Shown here: piece by piece, positions 32,923-41,639 of the stretch
How the letters are laid out: each line of letters opens with the position of its first letter
Numbering within the stretch: position 1 is the stretch's first letter
Source: CAVQHY01 sp963712465
GTDB taxonomy: Bacteria; Actinomycetota; Thermoleophilia; Gaiellales; Gaiellaceae
Assembly (NCBI GenBank): GCA_963712465.1
Contig: CAVQHY010000005.1
Span: forward strand, 62,001-126,000
Length of the DNA: 64,000 bases
Direction: 5' to 3'
Program-made: the position numbers and the translations under genes
Notes under the pieces: generated by a model
Told to the model about the DNA's origin: nothing
Database searches by the model: none
The model's input: the letters and a program-made list of their open reading frames with translations, nothing else

Positions 32923-33068
32923 GGGTCGCGCCCGGTGGTGACCCCGTTCGGGGGCGGGTGGTGGGGAAAGAGGCACGGCGAAGCCGTGCCGTCTCAGGGC
33001 GGGGGTGGGGTGGTGGGGCCCCAGCGGGGTCGCGCTCGACGGGGCGGGGGTGGGATGGTGGGGTCCCC
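32923..33068 (+). repeat. G-rich repeat cluster upstream of gpsA
   Basis: The whole der-gpsA gap is repeat sequence. GGTGGTGACCCCGTTCGGGG with its G-rich continuation (32934-32966) matches the inverse of the smc insertion unit. The hairpin GGCACGGC-GAA-GCCGTGCC lies at 32972-32990. Two GGGGGTGGGG-type modules end at 33018 and 33064, the second in GGTGGGGTCCCCATG, so it contains the likely ribosome site of gpsA. Confidence 0.75.
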
Positions 33069-34025
33069 ATGAGAATCGTCGTCGTCGGGGGAGGCTCGTG
33101 GGGATCGGCGTTCGCGGGGCTGCTGGCCGAGCGTTCGCACGACGTCACGCTCGCCTGCCGCGACGAGGCCCAGGCCGTGGAGATCACCGAGACGAGGCGA
33201 AACCCCCGCTACGTTCCCGGCGCGGATCTCTCCGGCGTGCGGGCGACGACGGTCGCCAGGGCCGGCACCGCGGACGCCGACCTCGTCTGCCTCGCCGTGC
33301 CGTCGCGGGCGTTTCGCGAGGTCGTGGAGGCGCTTCCGGGCTCGGCTCCGGTTCTCTCGCTGACGAAGGGGCTCGACCCGGCCACCGGCTCGAGACTCTC
33401 CGAGGTCGTGCGCGGTCGGCGCGTCGCCGTCCTCTCCGGCCCGAACCACGCCGAGGAGATCGCGGCGGGGCGGCCAGCGGCCGCCGTGATCGCGAGCGAG
33501 GACGAGTGGCTTGCGGGCGAGCTGCAGCACGCGATCATGTCCCCTCGCTTCCGCATCTACGTGAACGCAGACCTCGTCGGCGTCGAGCTCTGCGCGGCCG
33601 CGAAGAACGTGATCGGGCTCGCTGCGGGCGGCGTCGACGGGCTCGGCGCCGGCGACAACGCGAAAGCCGCGGTGATCACTCGCGGTCTCGCCGAGATGGG
33701 CAGGCTCGGGCTCGCCTTCGGCGCGCGGCCGGAGACGTTCTCCGGGCTGGCAGGCATGGGCGACCTGATCGTCACCTGCTGGAGCCGGCACGGCCGGAAC
33801 CGGCTCGCGGGCGAGCTGATCGCTCTCGGCGCGACGCCCGAGCAGGCGCTCGAACGTGTGGGCATGGTCGTCGAGGGCGTGACGACGGCCCCGGTTCTGC
33901 GCGACCTGGCGCGCCGTCACGAGCTCGAGCTCCCGATCACCGAGGCCGTCTGCGCGGTCCTCGAAGGTGCCTCGATCGACGATCTGGCCTCAGGTTTGAT
34001 GGGGAGGCGGCCGACAGGGGAGTAG
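33069..34025 (+). CDS. gpsA: Glycerol-3-phosphate dehydrogenase [NAD(P)+]
   Basis: GpsA reduces dihydroxyacetone phosphate to sn-glycerol 3-phosphate for phospholipids. The 318-residue protein starts MRIVVVGGGSWGSAFAGLLA with the Rossmann motif, then SLTKGLDP, SGPNHAEEIAAG and AAKNVIGLAAGGVDGLGAGDN with the catalytic Lys. Start is the ATG directly after the repeat; longer frames run through repeat sequence and are rejected. Its context with plsC upstream supports a lipid role. Confidence 0.95.
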   Translation: MRIVVVGGGSWGSAFAGLLAERSHDVTLACRDEAQAVEITETRRNPRYVPGADLSGVRATTVARAGTADADLVCLAVPSRAFREVVEALPGSAPVLSLTKGLDPATGSRLSEVVRGRRVAVLSGPNHAEEIAAGRPAAAVIASEDEWLAGELQHAIMSPRFRIYVNADLVGVELCAAAKNVIGLAAGGVDGLGAGDNAKAAVITRGLAEMGRLGLAFGARPETFSGLAGMGDLIVTCWSRHGRNRLAGELIALGATPEQALERVGMVVEGVTTAPVLRDLARRHELELPITEAVCAVLEGASIDDLASGLMGRRPTGE

Positions 34026-34030
34026 ATACG

Positions 34031-35521
34031 ATGGCCGGGCCCAGGATGAGATTGCTGCGACTTCCCCTTCTCGCCGTCGCGCTCGGCACGGTGCTGGCCG
34101 CGGCCGGCTGCGGCGGCACGGGCACGACCGACCCAGCCTCGGTCGCCACTGTCGCGGGAGCGAGCGTCCTTCCCAAGGGGACGGCCATGATGGTCTCGAT
34201 CGCGACCGACGCCGACGGGGAGCAATGGCAGGCTGCGGAGGCTCTGCTCGAGCGCTTCCCCGCCGGGGGCAAGCTCGTGCAGGAGGCGCTCGACGACCTG
34301 ACGAAGGAAAACCTCGACTGGGAGGCCGACGTTCTTCCCGCGCTCGGCCCGGAGGTGACGATCGGCGTGCTCGGGTCGGCGGACGAGACGGTCGTCGTGC
34401 TCGAGCCCGACGACCCTGCGAAGCTCGACGAGCTTCTCGCCAAGAGCGACAGCAAGACGGTGAAGACCGAGATCGACGGCTCGACGGTCCTGGCGCAGAG
34501 CCAGGCGGCGCTCGACGCGCTCACGACGGCGCGCGACGAGGGGACGCTGGCGGAGAGCGACCGCTTCCAGGAGGCCGTCGCGGGCCTCGACGGCGACGTG
34601 CTCGCAACCGTCTACGTGGACGGCCCCGCTGCCGCCGAGGCGGCGAAGAACGCCGGCGCCCAGGCCGGCCAGCTTCAGCAGCTCCTTCCGGGCTCCTCGG
34701 CGCTCGACTGGCTGAGCGCGACGGTCCGGGCCGAGCCGGGTGGCGTCCGCCTCCGGGGCTTCGCGCACGGCGAGGCGGCGCAGGCGAGCGAGCCCTTCGC
34801 CTCGACGCTCGTGTCGCAGCTCCCGGCCGGGGCGATCGCCTTCGTCACCTTCTCCGGGCTCGACGGCTCGCTCGACCAGGCGCTCACGGCGATGGGAGAG
34901 CAGGACGACGGGTTCGACCAGCAGCTCGCGCAGATCGAGCTCGCCCTGGGGCTGTCGGTGCGGGACGACCTGCTGCCGCTCTTTGCCGGGGAGGGCGCGA
35001 TTGCCGTCTATCCAGGCAAGGAGATGCCGGCGATCTCGCTGATCCTGTCGGTCGACGACGAGGCGAAGGCGCTCGACACGGTCGACTCGATCGTCCAGCG
35101 GGTGCTGGGCTTCACGGGGAACGGCGGGCCGAAGGCGACCCAGACCGACATCGGCGGCGTTTCCGCCACGACGATCGACTTCGGTGAGCTCACGCTCTAC
35201 TACGCGGCCTTCGACGGCAAGCTCGTCCTGACGACGAGCCCGGACGGGATCGCGGGACTCCGCGAGCAGGGCTCCAAGCTCGCCGGCGATCCCGACTTCG
35301 CGGCAGCCCGCGACGCCGCCGAGATGCCGGCCGAGACGACCGGGTTCGTCTACGTCAACGTCGCGAAGGCGGCCGATCTCGCCGGTGAGCTCGGCACGCT
35401 CGCCGATCAGCCGGTTCCGGCCGACGCGAGGAAGAACCTAAAGAGCCTCGGGGGCGCCCTCGTCTGGGCCGACCGGGACGGCGACCGGCTCTCGTTCTCC
35501 GGCTTTCTCGGCATCGAGTAG
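34031..35521 (+). CDS. Secreted lipoprotein, DUF3352 family
   Basis: The N terminus MRLLRLPLLAVALGTVLAAAGC is a signal peptide ending in a lipobox with Cys near residue 28. The mature part of about 470 residues matches the DUF3352 layout of repeated alpha/beta units: GPEVTIGVLGSADETVVVLE, DLLPLFAGEGAIAVYPG, and TTGFVYVNVAKAADLAGEL. The function is unknown. The ATG at 34031 is close to gpsA; an ATG at 34046 would also work and has TACGAT 13 nt upstream. It lies outside the membrane, anchored by Lgt-added lipid. Confidence 0.82.
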   Translation: MAGPRMRLLRLPLLAVALGTVLAAAGCGGTGTTDPASVATVAGASVLPKGTAMMVSIATDADGEQWQAAEALLERFPAGGKLVQEALDDLTKENLDWEADVLPALGPEVTIGVLGSADETVVVLEPDDPAKLDELLAKSDSKTVKTEIDGSTVLAQSQAALDALTTARDEGTLAESDRFQEAVAGLDGDVLATVYVDGPAAAEAAKNAGAQAGQLQQLLPGSSALDWLSATVRAEPGGVRLRGFAHGEAAQASEPFASTLVSQLPAGAIAFVTFSGLDGSLDQALTAMGEQDDGFDQQLAQIELALGLSVRDDLLPLFAGEGAIAVYPGKEMPAISLILSVDDEAKALDTVDSIVQRVLGFTGNGGPKATQTDIGGVSATTIDFGELTLYYAAFDGKLVLTTSPDGIAGLREQGSKLAGDPDFAAARDAAEMPAETTGFVYVNVAKAADLAGELGTLADQPVPADARKNLKSLGGALVWADRDGDRLSFSGFLGIE

Positions 35522-35524
35522 CCT
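35519..35524 (+). promoter_or_regulatory. Putative -10 box of metK
   Basis: TAGCCT, overlapping the stop codon of the lipoprotein gene, ends 9 nt before the metK ATG. Confidence 0.35.
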
Positions 35525-35533
35525 TCGGCGCCG

Positions 35534-36778
35534 ATGGCGCGAGAGTTCCTCTTCACCTCGGAGTCCGTCACCGAAGGGCACCCGGACAAGATCGCCGATC
35601 AGATCTCGGACTCCGTGCTCGACGCGGTGCTCGCCGACGACCCGAACGGGCGGGTCGCCTGCGAGACGCTCGTCACGACCGGGCTCGTCGTCGTCGCCGG
35701 CGAGATCACGACGACGACGTACGTGGACATCCCGAAGGTCGTCCGGCAGCGCGTGCGGGAGATCGGCTACGACCGCGCGAAGTACGGTTTCGACGCCGAT
35801 ACGTGCGGCGTGATCGTCGCGCTCGACGAGCAGTCGCCCGATATCGCGCTCGGCGTCGACCAGTCGTACGAGGCCCAGCAGGCCAGCGGCGACGACGATC
35901 CACTCGACCTCGTCGGTGCGGGCGACCAGGGGATGATGTTCGGGTACGCCTGCACCGAGACGGAGGAGCTGATGCCCCTCCCGATCATGCTCGCGCACAG
36001 GATCACGAAGCGCCTCAGCGAGGTGCGCAAGGCGCACGAGCTTCCGTACCTGCGCCCCGACGGCAAGGCGCAAGTGACCGTCCGGTACGAGATCGACGAG
36101 CAGGGGCGCCAGCGGCCGCTGAGCGTCGAGCGCGTCGTGATCTCGACGCAGCACCGCGACGGGCTCGACGCCGAGACGCAGATCAAGCCCGATCTGATCG
36201 CACACGTCCTCAATCCGGTCATGCCGCGCGACTTCGTCGACGAGAGCCGCTACGAGGAGCGTGATTTCGTGCTCGTCAATCCCACCGGGAAGTTCGTCGT
36301 GGGCGGGCCGATGGGTGACACGGGCGTGACCGGGCGGAAGATCGTGGTCGACACCTACGGCGGGATGGCCCGCCACGGGGGAGGCGCGTTCTCGGGCAAG
36401 GACCCGACGAAGGTCGACCGCTCGGCGGCGTACGCCGCCCGCCACGTCGCCAAGAACGTCGTCGCCGCGGGGCTCGCCGAGCGGTGCGAGCTCAATGTCG
36501 CCTACGCGATCGGCGTCGCGCGCCCGGTCTCGCTCGAGGCCGACTGCTTCGGCACGGAGCGCATTCCCACCGCCCGGATCGAGGAGCTCATACGCGAGCA
36601 CTTCGACCTCCGGCCGGCGGCGATCCTGCGCGACCTCGACCTGCGACGGCCGATCTACGCGAAGACGGCCGCGTACGGCCACTTCGGCCGGGCCGACCCC
36701 GACTTCACCTGGGAGCGGGTCGACAGGGCAGACGCCCTCCGGGCGGCAGCCGGGATCGGCTCGGCCGTTCCCGCCTGA
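35534..36778 (+). CDS. metK: S-adenosylmethionine synthetase
   Basis: MetK makes S-adenosylmethionine from methionine and ATP. The 414-residue protein begins EFLFTSESVTEGHPDKIADQISD with the catalytic His in GHPDK, then GAGDQGMMFGYACTET, GGPMGDTGVTGRKIVVDTYGG and GGGAFSGKDPTKVDRS. All signature motifs are complete. An intergenic repeat array follows the stop. Confidence 0.97.
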   Translation: MAREFLFTSESVTEGHPDKIADQISDSVLDAVLADDPNGRVACETLVTTGLVVVAGEITTTTYVDIPKVVRQRVREIGYDRAKYGFDADTCGVIVALDEQSPDIALGVDQSYEAQQASGDDDPLDLVGAGDQGMMFGYACTETEELMPLPIMLAHRITKRLSEVRKAHELPYLRPDGKAQVTVRYEIDEQGRQRPLSVERVVISTQHRDGLDAETQIKPDLIAHVLNPVMPRDFVDESRYEERDFVLVNPTGKFVVGGPMGDTGVTGRKIVVDTYGGMARHGGGAFSGKDPTKVDRSAAYAARHVAKNVVAAGLAERCELNVAYAIGVARPVSLEADCFGTERIPTARIEELIREHFDLRPAAILRDLDLRRPIYAKTAAYGHFGRADPDFTWERVDRADALRAAAGIGSAVPA

Positions 36779-36780
36779 AC

Positions 36781-37104
36781 GGCACGGCTCCGCCGTGCTT
36801 CTTTCCCCACCTCCCGCCCCCGAACGGGGTCACCACCGGCACGGCTCCGCCGTGCCTCTTTCCCCACCTCCCGCCCCCGAACGGGGTCACCGCCGGCACG
36901 GCTCCGCTGAGCGGCGCGGCTTCGCCGCGCCTCTTCTCCCACCGCCCCACCCCGCCCTGAGACGGCACGGCTCCGCCGTGCCTCTTTCCCCGCCTCCCGC
37001 CCCCGAACGGGGTCACCACCGGGAGCGCAGACCCCGCTGAGCGGCGCGGCTTCGCCGCGCCTCTTCTCCCACCGCCCCACCCCCGCCCTGTCGGGCGCGA
37101 CCCC
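36781..37104 (-). repeat. Tandem repeat array with terminator-like hairpins between metK and the DtxR gene
   Basis: About 324 bp without a gene. It holds three near-copies of a unit with the hairpin GGCACGGC-TCC-GCCGTGCC, a pyrimidine tract TCTTTCCCC, and CCCGCCCCCGAACGGGGTCA. Two further units have the hairpin GGCGCGGC-TTC-GCCGCGCC followed by CTCTTCTCCC. The order alternates. In minus orientation it contains the same modules as the clusters at 32923-33068 and 46494-46590. Lying between convergent genes, the hairpins with T-rich tails may act as terminators. Confidence 0.8.
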
Positions 37105-37788
37105 TCAGGCGGCGCGGACGAACAGGCCCGCCGCCGCGCGCTCGCCGATCGCGCGGTCGATGCCGTCGACCGTGACGGTGAACTGGCCGGCTGCGGGCTG
37201 CGCCTGGCGCATCTGCACCTGCGTCCCCGGGATCAGGCCCTCGTCGTAGAACCAGTGGAGGAGCTCGCCGTCGTGCTCGGCCAGGCGGACGATCTCCGCC
37301 GTCTTGCCCGGCTCGAGCTCGGCCAGCGCCTTGAGCTCGCGGTTCTCCGTCTGCTCGACCTCGACGTTGACCGGCCAGCCGTGCGGGCAGCGGTCGGGGC
37401 CGCCGAGCTTCGCCTCGATCCGGTCGATCATGTCGTCGGTGAACGTGTCGCCGAGCAGATCGGCCTGCACGTGCGACTCGGCGGCCGTGTAGCCCATGAA
37501 GTCGGTGAGCAGACGCTCGATCAGGCGGTGGCGGCGGACGACGCGCTCGGCCCGCTCGCGGCCCGTCGCGGTCAGAATCGCCTCCTTGTGCTCGCCGCGC
37601 TCGACGAGGCCCTCGCCCTCGAGCCGCTTGAGCATCTCGCCCGCCGATGCGCGCGACACGCCGAGCATGTCGGCCACGCGGACGGAGAGCGTCGGGGAGC
37701 TCCCCTTCGTCGGCGGCGAGTACTCGCCGACGGGGAAGGCGAGGAAGTAGATCGTCTCGAGGTACTCGTCGACGGAATGTCCGGCCAT
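37105..37788 (-). CDS. DtxR/MntR-family metal-dependent transcriptional regulator
   Basis: This 227-residue regulator has an N-terminal winged helix (DEYLETIYFLAF to ASAGEMLKRLEGEGLVE), a dimerisation and metal-binding domain (TGRERAERVVRRHRLIERLL, ESHVQADLLGDTF), and a C-terminal SH3/FeoA-like domain (LIPGTQVQMRQAQPAAGQF). It would repress iron or manganese genes when metal-bound. Which metal cannot be read. ATG at 37788 chosen over a longer start because TAGGAT (37804-37799) lies 10 nt upstream. It is divergent from priA, with overlapping -10 boxes. Confidence 0.9.
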   Translation of the reverse strand: MAGHSVDEYLETIYFLAFPVGEYSPPTKGSSPTLSVRVADMLGVSRASAGEMLKRLEGEGLVERGEHKEAILTATGRERAERVVRRHRLIERLLTDFMGYTAAESHVQADLLGDTFTDDMIDRIEAKLGGPDRCPHGWPVNVEVEQTENRELKALAELEPGKTAEIVRLAEHDGELLHWFYDEGLIPGTQVQMRQAQPAAGQFTVTVDGIDRAIGERAAAGLFVRAA

Positions 37789-37794
37789 CTCACG

Positions 37795-37804
37795 CACAAT
37801 CCTA
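37795..37804. promoter_or_regulatory. Overlapping divergent -10 boxes of priA and the DtxR gene
   Basis: CACAAT (37795-37800, plus) ends 8 nt before the priA GTG. TAGGAT (37804-37799, minus) ends 10 nt before the regulator ATG. The two share bases, so the promoters would compete. Confidence 0.4.
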
Positions 37805-37808
37805 CCCC

Positions 37809-39785
37809 GTGCCCGTTTCCGCCCCGCGCTACGCCCAGGTCGTTCCCCTCGTCACCGCGCGTGCTCTCGCCCGCCCCTTCACCTACCTGGCCGACGGGCT
37901 CGTCAAGGGAGCGGTCGTCTCGGTGCGGTTCGGCCGGACGACCCGTCGCGGCGTCGTCGTGGAGCTGATCGACCGGGCCCCGCCGGATGTCGACCCGGTC
38001 GCCGTCGAGGGCGTACTCGGCGAGATCCCGTCGGAGCTTGTCGACCTCGCCCTGTGGGTTGCCGCCTACTACGGCTCGACTCCGGCGCGCGCTCTCGCCC
38101 TGGTCGCTCCCACCGCACGGGCTCGCAGGGCGGGTGCCCGCCGTCGCAAGGCGGCCGAGGATCTCGGCGGCGAGCCGCCTCCAGAGACGCTGACGCCCGA
38201 GCAGCAGGCCGCGCTCGCCCGGATCGCCGACGCGCTCGACGGAGACGGGGGCCGGTTTCTCCTCTACGGGGTCACCGGAAGCGGGAAGACCGAGGTCTAC
38301 CTCCAGGCCTGCGCGGCGGCGCTCGCTCGTGGTCGCGGCGCGATCGTGCTCGTCCCCGAGATTGCGCTGACGCCGCAGGCGGCAGGGCGGTTCCGGGCGC
38401 GCTTCGGCGATGCGGTCGCCGTGCTCCACTCGGGCCTCACGGAGGCCGAGCGCCGGGACGAGCGCGCGAGGATCGCAGTCGGGGAGGCGCGGATCGTCGT
38501 CGGCGCCCGCTCGGCCGTGTTCGCGCCGGTGCGCAACCTCGGGCTGGTCTGCGTCGACGAGGAGCACGACCCCTCGTTCAAGCACGAGTCGGACCCGCGC
38601 TACGACGCGCGTACGGTCGCCGCGCGCCGCGCCCAGCTCGAGGTCGCGGTCGCGGTCTACGGCAGCGCCACGCCGAGACCGGAGAGCTGGCACGCGCTCG
38701 AGCGGCTCTCCCTGGGCGGCCGGCTCGGGGGCCAGCTCCCGCCGGTCAGGGTCGTCGACCTCCGCCGGGAGGCTGGGTACCCGCTCTCGGCGCCGCTGCT
38801 CGCGGAGCTCGGGCGCATCGCCGATCGCGGTGGCAAGGCGATTCTGCTGCTCAACCGCCGCGGCGTCGCGCCCGCCATCCACTGCCGCGCCTGCGGGGCC
38901 ACCATCCGCTGCCCGAATTGCGACGTCTCGCTCGCGCTCCATTCACGTCGTCCCCAACACCCGCCCCCGAACGGGATCACCACCGGCTGGCTGCTTTGCC
39001 ATCACTGCGGCTTTCGCCGGCCGTCCCCCGACCTCTGCCCGGTGTGCGGAGCCGTCGAGCTCGCCCGGCTCGGCGCGGGAACGGAGCGGCTCGAGGCGGA
39101 GCTCTCGGAACGGCTTCCGGAGCTCGAGCTGGTGCGGCTGGACGCCGACTCAGTCGGCGATCCGGCCGAGCTCACGAGGGCGCTCGCCCGCTTTCGCGCT
39201 GCCGACCGGACGGTCTTGCTCGGGACCCAGATGGTGGCAAAGGGTCATCACTTCGAGGGCGTGGCGCTCGCCGCCGTGGTCGACGCAGACGTCGGGCTCG
39301 GGCTACCCGACCTCCGGGCGGAGGAGCGGACGTTCCAGCTCCTGACCCAGCTCGCCGGGCGCAGCGGGCGTGACGCCCCCGGCCGCGTGATCATCCAGAG
39401 CTTCGCGCCCGACGCGCGGCCGGTCGAGCTCGCGGCGCGCCACGCGGTCGAGGAGTTCCTCGCGGGCGAGCTCGAGCGGCGGCGCGAGCTCGGCTACCCG
39501 CCGTTTCGCCATCTCGTCAGCGTCGTCGTCTCGGGCCCGAGCGCGCGCGGCCCGGTCGCCGTGCTCGAGGAGCTCAAGGCCGGCCTCGAGGGACTCGATG
39601 CCGAGCTCCTCGGCCCCGCGCCGCTCCTTCGCCTCCGGGGCCGCTCGCGTGCGCAGTTGACCGCGAAGACGACGGATCCGCGGCCGGTCGCGACGCGCCT
39701 CGCGCGCCTGCTCGCCACGGCGGCGCCGGCGATGCGGCGGGACGATCTCGCGGCGAGCGTGGACGTCGACCCTCAGACGCTGTAG
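37809..39785 (+). CDS. priA: Primosomal protein N' (PriA) with repeat-encoded insertion
   Basis: PriA restarts stalled replication forks. The 658-residue protein has the N-terminal DNA-binding part (RPFTYLADGLVKGAVVSVRFG), Walker A GVTGSGKTEVY, and DEEHDPSFKHE. The zinc region reads CRACGATIRCPNCDVS then CHHCGF and CPVCG. Between NCDVSLALHSR and LLCHHCG the peptide RPQHPPPNGITTG is inserted, encoded by a repeat copy (38952-38986), where relatives have only a short loop. All eight Cys residues remain. The start is a GTG at 37809, next to the shared promoter. Confidence 0.92.
   Translation: MPVSAPRYAQVVPLVTARALARPFTYLADGLVKGAVVSVRFGRTTRRGVVVELIDRAPPDVDPVAVEGVLGEIPSELVDLALWVAAYYGSTPARALALVAPTARARRAGARRRKAAEDLGGEPPPETLTPEQQAALARIADALDGDGGRFLLYGVTGSGKTEVYLQACAAALARGRGAIVLVPEIALTPQAAGRFRARFGDAVAVLHSGLTEAERRDERARIAVGEARIVVGARSAVFAPVRNLGLVCVDEEHDPSFKHESDPRYDARTVAARRAQLEVAVAVYGSATPRPESWHALERLSLGGRLGGQLPPVRVVDLRREAGYPLSAPLLAELGRIADRGGKAILLLNRRGVAPAIHCRACGATIRCPNCDVSLALHSRRPQHPPPNGITTGWLLCHHCGFRRPSPDLCPVCGAVELARLGAGTERLEAELSERLPELELVRLDADSVGDPAELTRALARFRAADRTVLLGTQMVAKGHHFEGVALAAVVDADVGLGLPDLRAEERTFQLLTQLAGRSGRDAPGRVIIQSFAPDARPVELAARHAVEEFLAGELERRRELGYPPFRHLVSVVVSGPSARGPVAVLEELKAGLEGLDAELLGPAPLLRLRGRSRAQLTAKTTDPRPVATRLARLLATAAPAMRRDDLAASVDVDPQTL
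38952..38986 (+). repeat. Repeat unit inserted in frame in priA
   Basis: This 35-base stretch contains CCGCCCCCGAACGGGATCAC and differs from the smc units at only a few positions. It sits between two zinc-binding Cys pairs and is read as PQHPPPNGITTG without a frameshift. Confidence 0.75.
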
Positions 39786-39831
39786 TCAATCCGGGGTACA
39801 GGTCTGGCGTACTCCGGCCGATAGGGGGGCC

Positions 39832-40176
39832 ATGGACACCGTTGACGAGACCATCTTCGAGAACGGCACCGGCCTGCGCATCTCCGGCCCGGCCGAGCCC
39901 GTCGCCGAGGAGAGCCCCGCCGTCGAGCCTGCACAGCCGGCCATGGAGGAGTGGAGCGAGCAGCGGCTCTACCGCGTCGTCCTCAACCTCACGAGCGGCG
40001 AATGGGTCGAGGTCGGCTCGTTCCCCGACGAGCAGACCGCGGACGGCCACGCCCGCGAGATCGCGACACGGCTCGCGCAGGCGACCGAGTGGCCGCGCGT
40101 CCGCGGGCGCTACCTTCGTCCCGAGACGATCGTCTCGATCGAGATCTCCGAGCGCCGCCGCCCGGCGGACTCCTAG
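39832..40176 (+). CDS. Hypothetical protein, 114 residues
   Basis: The ATG follows an AGGGGGG ribosome site. The first 40 residues are acidic and Pro/Ala-rich (GPAEPVAEESPAVEPAQP). The rest looks folded: QRLYRVVLNLTSGEWVEVGSF, HAREIATRLAQAT and GRYLRPETIVSIEI. I do not recognise a family. It precedes def by 39 bp, with its own promoter for def, so it may be a separate unit. Confidence 0.65.
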   Translation: MDTVDETIFENGTGLRISGPAEPVAEESPAVEPAQPAMEEWSEQRLYRVVLNLTSGEWVEVGSFPDEQTADGHAREIATRLAQATEWPRVRGRYLRPETIVSIEISERRRPADS

Positions 40177-40203
40177 CCTCGAGAACGCTCGACCCGGGCT
40201 GGC

Positions 40204-40209
40204 TAGACT
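40204..40209 (+). promoter_or_regulatory. Putative -10 box of def
   Basis: TAGACT ends 6 nt before the GTG at 40216, a leaderless spacing. Confidence 0.45.
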
Positions 40210-40215
40210 GGGCCT

Positions 40216-40824
40216 GTGGCCGAGACGACCGAGGACCAGGCAACCGAGACGACCGAGGAGCAGGCGGCTGAGAAGCCTGCCGACCCCGAGCGGGAGGCCC
40301 GGCGCCGGCTCGCGCTCGCGCAGGTGCGCCAGTATCCCGATCCCGTCCTTCGCCTGGCCGCGCGCGAGGTCGAGATGTTCGATGCGGGTCTCGCCGATCT
40401 CGTACGCCGCCTGGGCGCGCTCATGCGTGAGGCGAGCGGCGTCGGGCTCGCGGCGCCGCAGCTCGGGGTGTCCCAGCGCGTGCTCGTGTATCAGCTCGGC
40501 GACGACGAGCCGCTGGTCGCGCTCGTGAACCCGCGTATCGTCGAGAGCGCGTCCGAGACGGAGGTCGACGAGGAGGGCTGTCTCTCCCTCGGTGCGGCGT
40601 CCGTCCTGGTCGACGTCGAGCGTCCCCTGACGGTCACCGTCGAGGCGACCTCCCCCGAGGGTGAAGCGATCCGCATCGAGGCGGAGGGTCTCGAGGCGCG
40701 CGTCGTCCAGCACGAGATCGACCACCTCGACGGCGTGCTGACGATCGACCGGACGACGCCGGAGCAGCGCAGGGTCGCGCTCGGCCGGCTCCGCCCCCGG
40801 GTCGAGCTCGGCCCGCTTTCTTGA
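40216..40824 (+). CDS. def: Peptide deformylase with N-terminal extension
   Basis: Def removes formyl from nascent proteins. The three motifs are GVGLAAPQLG at residues 75-84, EGCLS with the metal Cys122, and QHEIDHLDG with His166 and His170. The first 35 residues, an acidic stretch rich in Thr, Glu and Ala, precede the usual start VRQYPDPVLR. They may be a disordered extension, or the real start could be an internal codon. The stop overlaps the fmt TTG. Confidence 0.94.
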   Translation: MAETTEDQATETTEEQAAEKPADPEREARRRLALAQVRQYPDPVLRLAAREVEMFDAGLADLVRRLGALMREASGVGLAAPQLGVSQRVLVYQLGDDEPLVALVNPRIVESASETEVDEEGCLSLGAASVLVDVERPLTVTVEATSPEGEAIRIEAEGLEARVVQHEIDHLDGVLTIDRTTPEQRRVALGRLRPRVELGPLS

Positions 40825-41639
40825 GGCTCGCCGTCGCGGCGACCGCGCCGTTCGGCGCCGCGGTGCTCGAGGGCCTCGCCGGCCGACACGAGATCGAGCT
40901 CGTACTGACGCGGCCCGACCGGCCGAGAGGACGGGGTCGCAGGGTCGCCCCCCCGCCGGCGAAGCAGGCGGCCGATCGGCTCGGGATCCGGGTCGAGCAG
41001 CCGGAGCCGCTCGAGGCCTTTCCCGGCGAGGCCGAGACCGTCGTCGTCGTTGCGTACGGGCTACTCGTCCCGTCCCGCTTGCTCGACGAGCGGCTGTGGC
41101 TGAACGTCCATCCGTCGCTCCTGCCGCGCTGGCGCGGTGCGGCACCGGTCGAGCGGGCGATCATGGCCGGCGACCGCGAGACGGGAACGACGATCCACCG
41201 GACGACGGCCGAGCTCGACGCCGGCCCGATCGCCGCCCAGGAGGCGTTTCCCATCGGGCCCGAGGACGATGCGGGGGCCGTGTACGCGCGGGCGGCCGCA
41301 CTCGCCGTCGAGCTGCTCGAGCGCGTGCTGCCCGCCCCGCGATTCGTCCCTCAGCCGGCCGAAGGCGCGACCTACGCCGAGAAGATCGGACCGGCCGACC
41401 GGGAGCTCGACTGGACTCGACCGCCCGAGGAGAACGTCGATCGGGTGCGTGCTCTCTCGCCGCACATCGGCGCTCGTGGTGTGGTACGCGGCACGTCGCT
41501 CGTCGTCTGGCGGGCGCGCCTTGCGACTCGCGACGCTGCTCTCGCCGTCGGCGGGGTCGAGCTGCTCGAGGTGCAGCCCGAGGGCCGCCGGCGCATGACC
41601 GCAGCCGAGTGGCTGCGTGGGCTCCACGACGGTGCCTGA
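40821..41639 (+). CDS. fmt: Methionyl-tRNA formyltransferase
   Basis: Fmt formylates initiator Met-tRNA and is the natural partner of Def. The 272-residue protein has LNVHPSLLPRWRGAAPVERA with the catalytic His, then GTTIHRTTAELDAGPI. It begins with TTG overlapping the def stop (TTGA). It is shorter than the usual 310, with a reduced C-terminal OB fold. Confidence 0.92.
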   Translation: MRLAVAATAPFGAAVLEGLAGRHEIELVLTRPDRPRGRGRRVAPPPAKQAADRLGIRVEQPEPLEAFPGEAETVVVVAYGLLVPSRLLDERLWLNVHPSLLPRWRGAAPVERAIMAGDRETGTTIHRTTAELDAGPIAAQEAFPIGPEDDAGAVYARAAALAVELLERVLPAPRFVPQPAEGATYAEKIGPADRELDWTRPPEENVDRVRALSPHIGARGVVRGTSLVVWRARLATRDAALAVGGVELLEVQPEGRRRMTAAEWLRGLHDGA

